Source: Limnofasciculus baicalensis BBK-W-15
Lineage (GTDB): Bacteria > Cyanobacteriota > Cyanobacteriia > Cyanobacteriales > Coleofasciculaceae
Reading direction: 5' to 3'
NCBI RefSeq assembly: GCF_024178385.1
Contig: NZ_JAMZMM010000005.1
Location: 1 to 36,142 of the forward strand
DNA length: 36,142 bases
Under the pieces are notes generated by a model. That model was not told the DNA's origin. It was given only the letters and a program-made list of their open reading frames with translations, and searched no databases. This document shows, in pieces, positions 17,702-24,872 of this stretch. The stretch's first letter is position 1. Every line of letters begins with the position of its first letter. Both the position numbers and the translations under genes were made by a program.

Positions 17702-18079
17702 ATGACTAACATAAAAACCATTCTAATTATCGATGATGAATACCGTATTCGAGAAGTAACTAAGATGATCTTAGAAATGATAGCGGGCTGGACAGTATTA
17801 ACAGCAAATTCCGGTTATGAAGGGATAGCTATAGCCCAATCTGACCATCCTGATGCTATTATATTAGACATGATGATGCCTGATTTAGATGGCACTCAAA
17901 CCTTAGCAAGACTACAGGGAGATACTGCTACCCAATCTATTCCCGTCTTGTTAATAACAGCCAAGGCGATGTCTCTAGAGGCAAAGCAGTTGAGCAATGG
18001 GGTAAAAGCGATCATTGAGAAACCATTTGATCCATTACAATTACCTAACACGATCGCCAATGCTTTAGGCTGGTATTAA
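17702..18079 (+). CDS. Single-domain response regulator (CheY-like)
   Basis: 125 residues making up just one receiver: acidic pocket in IIDDEYRIRE, phospho-accepting Asp in AIILDMMMPDLDG (about residue 58), Thr/Ser switch in LLITAKAMS and the lysine in IIEKPFDP. There is no output domain, so it acts by docking or as a phosphate relay or sink. It lies 142 bp after the three-PAS kinase, the likely partner, with a repeat array between. Its ATG is immediately preceded by repeat sequence and no Shine-Dalgarno motif is visible. Confidence 0.9.
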   Translation: MTNIKTILIIDDEYRIREVTKMILEMIAGWTVLTANSGYEGIAIAQSDHPDAIILDMMMPDLDGTQTLARLQGDTATQSIPVLLITAKAMSLEAKQLSNGVKAIIEKPFDPLQLPNTIANALGWY

Positions 18080-18092
18080 ATCTGATATTCCT

Positions 18093-18135
18093 AGAAACCC
18101 GGTTTCCTTAAACAATACCTAGAAACCGGGTTTCT
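18093..18135. terminator. 14-bp inverted repeat after the receiver gene, likely terminator-like repeat
   Basis: AGAAACCCGGTTTC (18093-18106) pairs exactly with GAAACCGGGTTTCT (18122-18135) over a 15-base loop, 13 bp after the stop of the single receiver gene. It is the same palindrome family as 10987 and 11515. Its place at the end of an operon fits a terminator, but no T-run follows. Confidence 0.5.
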
Positions 18136-18167
18136 GGCATACCATTGAAAATGATGAAAGCTGTGAG

Positions 18168-18289
18168 GGGAGCATCCCACTTTGACAAAGATACTCGTTT
18201 TTTGACAAAGTTTTTACCCCCCCAGCCCCCCTTGTCAAAGGGGGGAGCAAGAATACAACCTACATTTCTTCCTTGCTCGGGATGCTCCC
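18168..18289. mobile_element. MITE-like element, 122 bp, with 11-bp terminal inverted repeats and 8-bp target duplication
   Basis: The ends are GGGAGCATCCC (18168-18178) and its exact complement GGGATGCTCCC (18279-18289). The 8-bp word GCTGTGAG flanks both sides (18160-18167 and 18290-18297), as expected for a target-site duplication. The interior carries the C-rich/G-rich hairpin CCCCCCTTGTCAAAGGGGGG and no gene. A second, diverged copy in opposite orientation lies in menC at 25193-25313. It must be moved by a transposase supplied elsewhere. Confidence 0.8.
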
Positions 18290-18375
18290 GCTGTGAGTTT
18301 GCACTCGGCTCCCAATCTGCGTCATAATCAAGAAGTGTAAATATTCAGATCAGTTTTGATAAATCATCAACAAAA

Positions 18376-19620
18376 ATGGCGATCGCACAAATAACGAAAA
18401 CTCCCCCAACCTCTCACCCAAGCCTTGATTGCGACATAGCCATTGTCGGCGGCGGGATTGTCGGTGCAACTCTCGCCTCTGCTTTAAAAGATTCCGGGCT
18501 GAGAATAGTATTAATCGAAGCACAACCTCAGTCTATCGCAGTGGCAAGGAGGCAAGCTTACGCCCTGTCAATTATGTCAGGGCAGATTTTTCAATCCATT
18601 GGGGTTTGGGAGAAAATCCAGCCTCAAATTGCAACTTATCAACATATTTGCCTCTCCGATGCTGATTATCCCGGTATCGTAGAATTCCACCCCAATGATT
18701 TAGGGAGAGAAGATTTAGGCTATGTGGGAAAACACCATCCCATACTGACTACACTATACGAATTCTTAGCAGATTCTCCTCATATTACCTGGATTTGTCC
18801 CGCACAAGTAGTCAATGTAGATTATCAGTCATCTGGAGCAAAAATTACCCTAAATATAGGAGGAGAAAAGAGTCAAATTCAAACCAGATTAGTAGTAGCA
18901 GCAGATGGAGCGCGATCGCAAATTCGTACCGCCGCAGGAATTGGCACTAAAGGCTGGAAATATTGGCAATCCTGCATAACTGCCAGAATTAAAACCGAAA
19001 AACCCCATAATAATACAGCTTTTGAACGCTTTTGGCCTAGTGGTCCAATGGGTGTGCTACCTTTATCAGAAAATAAGTGTCAGGTAGTATGGACAGCACC
19101 CCACGCCGAAGCAAAAGCCTTAAAAGAATTAGATGAAAAAGAGTTTATCACATTACTAGAATACCGAACAGGCGGACTTTTAGGGCATTTAGAATTAGAA
19201 GGCGATCGCCTTATTTTCCCCGTACAACTCATGCAAAGCAATCGCTACATTTCTCACCGTCTCGCCTTAGTTGGAGATGCCGCCCACTGTTGCCATCCCG
19301 TCGGTGGACAAGGATTGAATTTGGGTATCAGGGATGCGGCTGCCCTTGCCCAAGTACTGCAAAAAGCTCATCAAAAAGGAGAAGATATTGGCGCAATTTC
19401 CGTGCTAAAACGTTATGAAACCTGGCGCAAAAAAGAAAATTTAATTATTTTGGGATTTACCGATTTACTGGATCGAATGTTTTCTAATAACTGGTTACCA
19501 GTAGTCGCAATTCGTCGGTTGGGGTTATTAATATTGCGGCGAATTCCTCCCCTGAAAATTTATGCCTTGCAATTAATGACAGGCTTAAGGGGACGTTCCC
19601 CTCAATTAGCTCAACGTTAG
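18376..19620 (+). CDS. FAD-dependent hydroxylase, UbiH/UbiF/VisC family
   Basis: A 414-residue flavin monooxygenase. The N-terminal dinucleotide fold is DIAIVGGGIVGATLASAL, the middle motif is VVAADGARSQIRTAAGI, and the second FAD motif is LVGDAAHCCHPVGGQGLNLG. This pattern defines the ubiquinone-hydroxylase family. Cyanobacteria make plastoquinone and phylloquinone, not ubiquinone, so the substrate cannot be assumed; a quinone ring or another aromatic hydroxylation is likely. The C-terminus has a hydrophobic stretch (about 380-400) that may associate with membrane. The start at 18376 is in a region with no clear Shine-Dalgarno. It is a single-gene unit after the MITE-like element. Confidence 0.88.
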   Translation: MAIAQITKTPPTSHPSLDCDIAIVGGGIVGATLASALKDSGLRIVLIEAQPQSIAVARRQAYALSIMSGQIFQSIGVWEKIQPQIATYQHICLSDADYPGIVEFHPNDLGREDLGYVGKHHPILTTLYEFLADSPHITWICPAQVVNVDYQSSGAKITLNIGGEKSQIQTRLVVAADGARSQIRTAAGIGTKGWKYWQSCITARIKTEKPHNNTAFERFWPSGPMGVLPLSENKCQVVWTAPHAEAKALKELDEKEFITLLEYRTGGLLGHLELEGDRLIFPVQLMQSNRYISHRLALVGDAAHCCHPVGGQGLNLGIRDAAALAQVLQKAHQKGEDIGAISVLKRYETWRKKENLIILGFTDLLDRMFSNNWLPVVAIRRLGLLILRRIPPLKIYALQLMTGLRGRSPQLAQR

Positions 19621-19665
19621 CTATCAATGGGGAATGTAGGAGTTACGCAAAACCTCTATCTGTAG

Positions 19666-19691
19666 GGTGCGTTATGCTTTGCTAACGCACC
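19666..19691. repeat. TGCGTTA inverted repeat
   Basis: GGTGCGTTA (19666-19674) and TAACGCACC (19683-19691), a perfect 9-bp stem 46 bp after the hydroxylase stop. It is nearly identical to the copies at 4925 and 4978, including the spacer TGCTTTGC. It may double as a transcription end; no T-run. Confidence 0.75.
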
Positions 19692-19861
19692 ATTCCCAAT
19701 GTAATGTATCTGCGTCAGTACTATAATATTTAATCGCCAGAGACAATTAACCATTAGCCATTAACAAAATAACAATATTTAATTTATGACTAATTTAAGG
19801 CATAATCAACGATAATCAAATTTCAAGTGGTGTATTAACAGTCAAGGAGTGGCATATTAAA

Positions 19862-21190
19862 ATGAGGAAACTCACATCAGTCAAGAGACGGAAACCATAT
19901 TTTAGAATAGCTTTCGCGATCGCAACCTTCACCACGAGCATCTTAACAACAGCTTGTGAAGAAAAAACCCCTTCTACTCAAGGCGGAAGCCCCACTACAG
20001 GAGAGGCAACTCCTGCTGCTAGTAGCGGCGATGATGGCTTAAAACTTGGCACTCTCACACCCTCCACAGGTGACTTAGCTTCCATTGGACAAAACTTTAC
20101 CCCTGCCGTCAGGTTAGCCGTAGATGAAGTAAACGCCTGTGGCGGCGTGAATGGCAAACCCGTCACCTTAGTCGCAGAAGACGATCAAACTGATCCTACA
20201 GCAGGAAGTTCCGCGATGACGAAACTAGCAGAAGTGGATAAAGTTGCTGGCGTAGTTGGCTCTTTTGCTAGTAGCGTATCTACCGCCGCATTACCGATAG
20301 CAGTGCGCAATAAAGTAATGATGATTTCTCCGGCTAGCACTAGCCCCGTTTTTACCCAAAAGGCTAAAGAATATAACGGTTTTTGGGCACGCACTGCGCC
20401 CCCCGATACCTATCAAGCTAGGGCACTAGCAAAATTAGCTAGTGAGAAAGGATTTAAAAAGGTTTCTACTGTAGTAATTAATAATGACTACGGGATTGGT
20501 TTTGAAAAAGAATTTGTCACCGCTTTTGAGAAATTGGGTGGTACGGTAGTTAACAAAGATAAACCCACTCGCTACGATCCGAAAGCCACAACTTTAGATA
20601 CAGAAGCCGCCGCTGCTTTTGGCGGAAAACCTGATGCAGTAGTTGCTGTATTATATGCTGAAACTGGATCTTTGCTACTGAAAGCCGCCTATCAACAAGG
20701 TGTAGCTCAAGGCGTAACAGTTATGCTAACTGATGGCGTTTACGCACCAGATTTTCCCGCGCAAGTGGGTAAAACTCCTGATGGAAAATATATCTTAGCA
20801 GGAGCAATTGGTACAGTGCCTGGTGCGAATGGTAAGTCACTAGAAACATTGACTAAAACCTGGACTGAAAAAACGAAAAAGGAAGTCACAGCTTATGTGC
20901 CCCACTCTTATGATGCCGCAGCATTATTAATGTTAGCGGCGGAGGCGGCTAAGGCTAATACTGGTGAAGGAATTAAAAGCAAAGTTCGCGAAGTTTCTGC
21001 CGCACCAGGTACAGAAGTTACCGATCTTTGTAAAGGGATGGAAATGGTGCGTAAAGGCGAAGACATTAACTATCAAGGCACTAGCGGTAATGTGGATATC
21101 GATGAAAATGGCGATGTCATCGGTGACTACGATACCTGGCTAGTAGAACCAGATGGTAAACTTAAGGTAACAGGGAAAGTTAGTCCGTAG
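19862..21190 (+). CDS. Substrate-binding lipoprotein of an amino-acid-type ABC transporter (LivK-like)
   Basis: 442 residues with a lipoprotein signal: basic N-terminus, hydrophobic stretch and lipobox ILTTAC with Cys32. A Gly/Ser/Thr-rich linker leads to a type I periplasmic binding fold of the branched-chain amino acid family (Peripla_BP_6): LKLGTLTPSTGDLASIGQ, AVDEVNACGGVNGKPVTLV, DDQTDPTAGSSA, VVGSFASSVSTAALPIA and SPASTSPVF. It is anchored outside the plasma membrane and should capture an amino acid or similar small solute. No permease or ATPase genes are adjacent, so the rest of the transporter is elsewhere. The ligand cannot be called from the visible residues. GGAGTGGC lies shortly before the ATG. 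Confidence 0.88.
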   Translation: MRKLTSVKRRKPYFRIAFAIATFTTSILTTACEEKTPSTQGGSPTTGEATPAASSGDDGLKLGTLTPSTGDLASIGQNFTPAVRLAVDEVNACGGVNGKPVTLVAEDDQTDPTAGSSAMTKLAEVDKVAGVVGSFASSVSTAALPIAVRNKVMMISPASTSPVFTQKAKEYNGFWARTAPPDTYQARALAKLASEKGFKKVSTVVINNDYGIGFEKEFVTAFEKLGGTVVNKDKPTRYDPKATTLDTEAAAAFGGKPDAVVAVLYAETGSLLLKAAYQQGVAQGVTVMLTDGVYAPDFPAQVGKTPDGKYILAGAIGTVPGANGKSLETLTKTWTEKTKKEVTAYVPHSYDAAALLMLAAEAAKANTGEGIKSKVREVSAAPGTEVTDLCKGMEMVRKGEDINYQGTSGNVDIDENGDVIGDYDTWLVEPDGKLKVTGKVSP

Positions 21191-21200
21191 TTGTTTGTAG

Positions 21201-21219
21201 GACAGGCATCTTGCCTGTC
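21201..21219. terminator. 8-bp hairpin between convergent genes (GACAGGCA family)
   Basis: GACAGGCA (21201-21208), loop TCT, TGCCTGTC (21212-21219). It lies 10 bp after the binding-protein stop and 30 bp before the end of the convergent small gene, a place for a bidirectional terminator. A sister hairpin is at 24740-24760, so it is also a dispersed repeat. Confidence 0.55.
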
Positions 21220-21249
21220 ACTGACGCTATAACTATAACGGATTGAGAA

Positions 21250-21525
21250 TTAATCAGGTAACTTGGGAACTGTAATCCCATTTTGGCGGATTATGGCTTC
21301 CAAGATGGCAATTCGTTCTCTCATGGCACCGGGCGTATCGGTACGGCAATCAGCAAATCCCGCACAATCAAGATCGAGGAAAAATGCGATTGCCATCTCC
21401 AAAACAACTTCTACCGGGTACTCAATTTCCGCCGAATAAGTTAAGAGAGCTTCCTTGATATTATTAGGAAGTGCGTCTATAAATACTTGTGCGGCTACGG
21501 TGGATAGGCGTTGTGTTAACTGCAT
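21250..21525 (-). CDS. Small conserved-looking protein of unknown function
   Basis: 91 residues, soluble, acidic and mostly helical: MQLTQRLSTVAAQVF, then LPNNIKEALLTYSAEIEYP and LEMAIAFFLDLDCAGFADC. A last helix ERIAILEAIIRQNGI ends it. There are two nearby cysteines. No family was recognised. It is convergent with the binding-protein gene and precedes menF's 3' end on the same strand. Coding character is supported by composition and by a clean frame with no overlapping gene. Confidence 0.65.
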   Translation of the reverse strand: MQLTQRLSTVAAQVFIDALPNNIKEALLTYSAEIEYPVEVVLEMAIAFFLDLDCAGFADCRTDTPGAMRERIAILEAIIRQNGITVPKLPD

Positions 21526-21555
21526 AACTTAATCCTGATTCTGCCTAATACGACT

Positions 21556-21634
21556 GTTATAGCGTGGTTTTGCTACCTGAAGCATCAAGGCTTCAATATC
21601 TAAGGCTCTTAACCGCCTTGGCGACTGCTATAAC
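21556..21634. repeat. Inverted repeat with GTTATAGC ends
   Basis: GTTATAGC (21556-21563) and GCTATAAC (21627-21634) bound a 79-bp segment with CGCCAAGGCGGTTAAGAG on the reverse strand. The word TATAGCAxxxGCCAxxGCGGTTA also opens the duplicated segments at 28155 and 31982, so these are one repeat family. An AT-rich CCAACAACC run follows to the menF stop. Confidence 0.6.
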
Positions 21635-21671
21635 AACTAATAACCAACAACCAACAACCAACAACCATTAA

Positions 21672-23123
21672 CTAAAGCAAAGCTTTCAGCAATACCTGAA
21701 GTTTGAGTTGAATTTCTGCCAATTCTTTATTAGGATCGGAACCAGCGACTATACCAGCACCAGCATAAAGTCTGGCACGATAGGCATTGGTACGAGTTTG
21801 AGAGAGATTGTGACATTCAATTAAAGCGGAACGAATCCCGACAATAAATTCACAATTTCCTTGATAGTCTACCCAGCCAATAGGAGCCGCGTAAAGAGAG
21901 CGATCGCAAATTTCATAATGGCGAATTTGTGCTTGAGCAATTTTGGTGGGGACACCTGCAACTGCTGGAGTTGGATGCAATTTCTCTACAATTTCTAGGG
22001 GATGAACACCAATCGGGAGTTCCGCTTGAATCGGTGTCCATAAATGCTGAATGTTGGAGAGTTTTAGCAGTTGGGTAGTTGATAGGTGTTGAGGGATTAA
22101 ACCTAATTGGGATAGGCGTTGAGTGATAAAATCAAGTACAAATTGATGTTCCCTCCTCTCTTTTTCACTATTGAGCAATCGATCGGCAAAATCAGCATCT
22201 TCAGCCACTGTTTTACCTCGTGGTGCGGAGCCAGCTAAAGCATCGGTTACTAATTGATGGTTACGAATACTAATTAAACGTTCGGGACTAGCACCAATAA
22301 AGTTATGTTCCTTGCCGTTACTAGTGGAAAAGATATAGCAATCTGGATGACGCTGGCGTAAATTATCCAGAGAATTTACTAAGTTAAATGGATGTGGAGA
22401 AATCACATCAATGGCATTGGCAAGAACTATTTTACTTAATTGATTTTCTTTAATTAATTTTAAGGCAGATGAAACAGATGATTTGAAACGCTCTGGATTT
22501 TGTAATTCTTGCTGGATCAGTTTCTTTTGTTCGATGCGATCGATCCTGGAGAAGCAGCGATGGGATAAGTTAATTAGCTGGAAATCATGCCATAAGTTTT
22601 TCAGGATCAATTCGAGGTTTACTTGGGTGTTTATTTCAATATTAGCAACTAATACAGATTGGTTTTTATATGATGATATTTGCCATCGGGGTAGAAAAAT
22701 AGTAGCAGAGGGGAAAGGCGCATCAAGAGGTAGTCTATCCTCAAAAAACGTAAAACTACAGAAGAAATGAGGACCGGAAAAAGGGAGATTTACCTGTCCA
22801 TAACAAATAGTATTTGCCAGGACAGAATGGATGAAATCTTGGGATCTATTAAACCGATTTTTTTCTAATGTTTTAAAAGAAATTGCCGAGTCGATGGCGA
22901 CAATTGCTGCATCTAATACGCTTTTTTCAAAGTAAAATTGCAGTTGGTGCGGTTTTGCGATCGCTTGGAGAACAACTAGGGGATCGATCGGGGGGATTTC
23001 CTGAGATATACTCACAATTTGTGGGCAATCTTTGGCAATGGCTTGCTGTTTTCCCTTGATTAGAAGTTGAGACAACTCTTGGCGATCCTGGAAGATATTG
23101 GTGCGATAGGGGGTGACTGTCAT
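21672..23123 (-). CDS. menF: Isochorismate synthase MenF
   Basis: Converts chorismate to isochorismate, the first committed step towards the naphthoquinone ring (phylloquinone or menaquinone). The C-terminal chorismate-binding domain of the 483-residue protein has the family signatures: SKIVLANAIDV, FIGASPERLISI, ALAGSAPRGKT, EHQFVLDFI, LHPTPAVAGVPT and RLYAGAGIVAGSDPNKE. The lysine in LSKIVLA is the general base position used by MenF/EntC enzymes. It is transcribed away from menA with 682 bp between. Another reading, a salicylate or anthranilate synthase component, is less likely because menA, menC and menE are adjacent. Confidence 0.93.
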   Translation of the reverse strand: MTVTPYRTNIFQDRQELSQLLIKGKQQAIAKDCPQIVSISQEIPPIDPLVVLQAIAKPHQLQFYFEKSVLDAAIVAIDSAISFKTLEKNRFNRSQDFIHSVLANTICYGQVNLPFSGPHFFCSFTFFEDRLPLDAPFPSATIFLPRWQISSYKNQSVLVANIEINTQVNLELILKNLWHDFQLINLSHRCFSRIDRIEQKKLIQQELQNPERFKSSVSSALKLIKENQLSKIVLANAIDVISPHPFNLVNSLDNLRQRHPDCYIFSTSNGKEHNFIGASPERLISIRNHQLVTDALAGSAPRGKTVAEDADFADRLLNSEKERREHQFVLDFITQRLSQLGLIPQHLSTTQLLKLSNIQHLWTPIQAELPIGVHPLEIVEKLHPTPAVAGVPTKIAQAQIRHYEICDRSLYAAPIGWVDYQGNCEFIVGIRSALIECHNLSQTRTNAYRARLYAGAGIVAGSDPNKELAEIQLKLQVLLKALL

Positions 23124-23481
23124 AGAAGCAGGGATGTAAACTTTTTTGAAGTTTTGTTCCTAAAGTCTGATTTTTAATGGTGGGATGTCTAAAGGGACAT
23201 CTTTGCTCCCTGCTTACCCCTGGTGTCGATTAATACCCCCCTCTAAGACTATACCGATCCCCAGCTTAGATGGGAAGCTGGGTAAATAAATACCCTACCG
23301 ACTGGACAGATGAACAGTTTTGCACGAGTCAACTTATTTATGGTACATAAGAAACTATCACAACCTGAGCGATCGCAAGTATTTTCAGCAATGGGAGTAT
23401 TCCTACAGCTAGTTGCCCCCCAACTTGAAGAGAAGAGGGATGGGGGCTAATTCAAGAGTTTGGTCGTCTGGCGCTATCCTG

Positions 23482-23635
23482 GGCTAGGGTGTGCCTTCAA
23501 TTTCTGACTTTGAAGGTAGGGGCGTTGACGTAGCGTTCCCGAAGGGTAGCATTTGGGCGATAAGTTATCGGTGAAACCCAAGGTTTTCCATCCAAATCCT
23601 TCGCCCCTACAGGGGAAAGGAAACACGCCCTAGCC
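23482..23635. repeat. Nested inverted repeat in the 682-bp menF-menA divergent gap
   Basis: An outer pair, GGCTAGGGTGTG (23482-23493) and CACGCCCTAGCC (23624-23635), matches at 11 of 12. An inner pair is GTAGGGGCG (23516-23524) and CGCCCCTAC (23602-23610), perfect. Between them lies GTAGCGTTCCCGAAGGGTAGC. This looks like a repeat nested inside another repeat. The rest of the gap 23124-23805 shows no gene, but its AT-rich part (about 23690-23805) should hold the menA promoter, and that near 23124 the menF promoter. Confidence 0.6.
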
Positions 23636-23805
23636 TCTCTCCTCGTTTCCCGGCTAACCTCTTGCTGGGATAAAAAGCTAATGGCTAATTGGATTTTGAA
23701 TATCAGCCACTAACACTTAGCTATTAACTAAACACAAAACCTGTATCCTAGGTAATTAGCCGGAGAGGATATGACTGGTAATCTTATTAAAATAAATTCT
23801 GCCTG

Positions 23806-24708
23806 ATGACTACAAGTTTGGTTCAAGAATCTAACAGAAAACTGTGGCTAGCAGCAATTAAGCCACCGATGTATAGTGTTGCTGTCATCCCAATTTGGCT
23901 GGGAACAGTGGTAGCTTTTACCGAAACTGGCACAATTAAAATTGGCATATTTTCCACATTCTTAATCTCAGCTATTTTAATTATTGCTTGGCTCAATCTC
24001 AGTAATGATGTTTTTGATTCAGATACAGGTATCGATAAGAATAAAGCCGAGTCTGTGGTAAATTTAACGGGGAATCGAAGCCTGATTTTCTGGTTGAGTA
24101 ATTTATTTTTAGCAGGCGGGATTCTGGGGATATTTGCGATCGCATTGTGGCAGCGAGACTGGACTGTAATCCAACTTGTCCTACTCTGCTGTGCCCTTGG
24201 ATACAGCTATCAAGGACCGCCCTTTCGCTTAGGTTATCAGGGTTTAGGTGAGATTATTTGTTTTGTGACTTTTGGTCCCATGGCTGTTGCTGCCGCTTAT
24301 TATTCTCAGACACAAACTTGGTCTTTCAACTATCTAGCAACGTCAGTTATTGTGGGTATTACCACTAGTATAATTTTATTTTGCTCCCATTTTCACCAAG
24401 TAGAAGATGATATTGCTGCGGGTAAAAAATCGCCTATTGTCCGTCTGGGAACAAAAGTAGGGGCTAATGTATTAGCCTGGTTTTCTGGTGGTATTTATGT
24501 TCTGATCGGTTTATTTGTCCTATTGGGTATTTTTCCTATTTGGACATTATTAACTTTCCTCAGTTTACCTTTGGCGATTCAGTTAGTGCAGTACGTTGGG
24601 CAATATCACGATCAACCACCAATGGTGAGAAGTTGTAAGTTTATTGCTGTGAAACTTCATTTTTTGAGTGGTTTGTTATTGGGATTGGGGTTTGTTTTTG
24701 GTTATTAG
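23806..24708 (+). CDS. menA: 1,4-dihydroxy-2-naphthoate prenyl/phytyltransferase MenA
   Basis: Membrane UbiA-family enzyme that attaches the phytyl (or other prenyl) chain to dihydroxynaphthoate in phylloquinone synthesis for photosystem I. The 300-residue protein has about eight to nine hydrophobic segments. The first Asp-rich site is LSNDVFDSDTGIDKNKAESV (NDxxDxxxD). The second is HFHQVEDDIAAGKKSPIVRLG. Also typical are KPPMYSVAVIPIWLGT near the N-terminus and YQGPPFRLGYQGLGE. It opens the plus-strand run menA-menC-hicB-like-menE. Specificity for phytyl versus other diphosphates is inferred from the organism type. Confidence 0.94.
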   Translation: MTTSLVQESNRKLWLAAIKPPMYSVAVIPIWLGTVVAFTETGTIKIGIFSTFLISAILIIAWLNLSNDVFDSDTGIDKNKAESVVNLTGNRSLIFWLSNLFLAGGILGIFAIALWQRDWTVIQLVLLCCALGYSYQGPPFRLGYQGLGEIICFVTFGPMAVAAAYYSQTQTWSFNYLATSVIVGITTSIILFCSHFHQVEDDIAAGKKSPIVRLGTKVGANVLAWFSGGIYVLIGLFVLLGIFPIWTLLTFLSLPLAIQLVQYVGQYHDQPPMVRSCKFIAVKLHFLSGLLLGLGFVFGY

Positions 24709-24739
24709 TTGTTAGTTATCGATCGAATCACAATAGTTT

Positions 24740-24760
24740 GAACAGGCAAGATGCCTGTTC
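24740..24760. repeat. 9-bp hairpin between menA and menC (GACAGGCA family)
   Basis: GAACAGGCA (24740-24748), loop AGA, TGCCTGTTC (24752-24760). Sister of the hairpin at 21201. It sits in the 164-bp menA-menC gap with a degenerate TGCGTTA copy near 24798 and CAAACAAC units. It may reduce read-through from menA into menC. Confidence 0.6.
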
Positions 24761-24872
24761 TACGATAATAGGACTTAGGCAAAGCTTTTATATTTAGGGT
24801 GTGTTAGGCTTCTTCAGGCAGGACTATTCTAATTATATATGGTGTAGCTGCGTAAGTCCTAACAAACAACAA

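Noticed and set aside
18145-18327. 60-residue gene downstream of the single receiver
   Set aside because: Almost all of it is the MITE-like element; the frame is open by chance.
19862-21190. Urea-binding protein UrtA
   Set aside because: The fold is the same family, but no urt permease or ATPase genes are adjacent and I see no UrtA-specific stretch, so only the broad family is called.
24801-24872. GTG start at 24801 giving a longer MenC
   Set aside because: The extra residues come from a degenerate TGCGTTA repeat and CAAACAAC units and match nothing expected at the MenC N-terminus.
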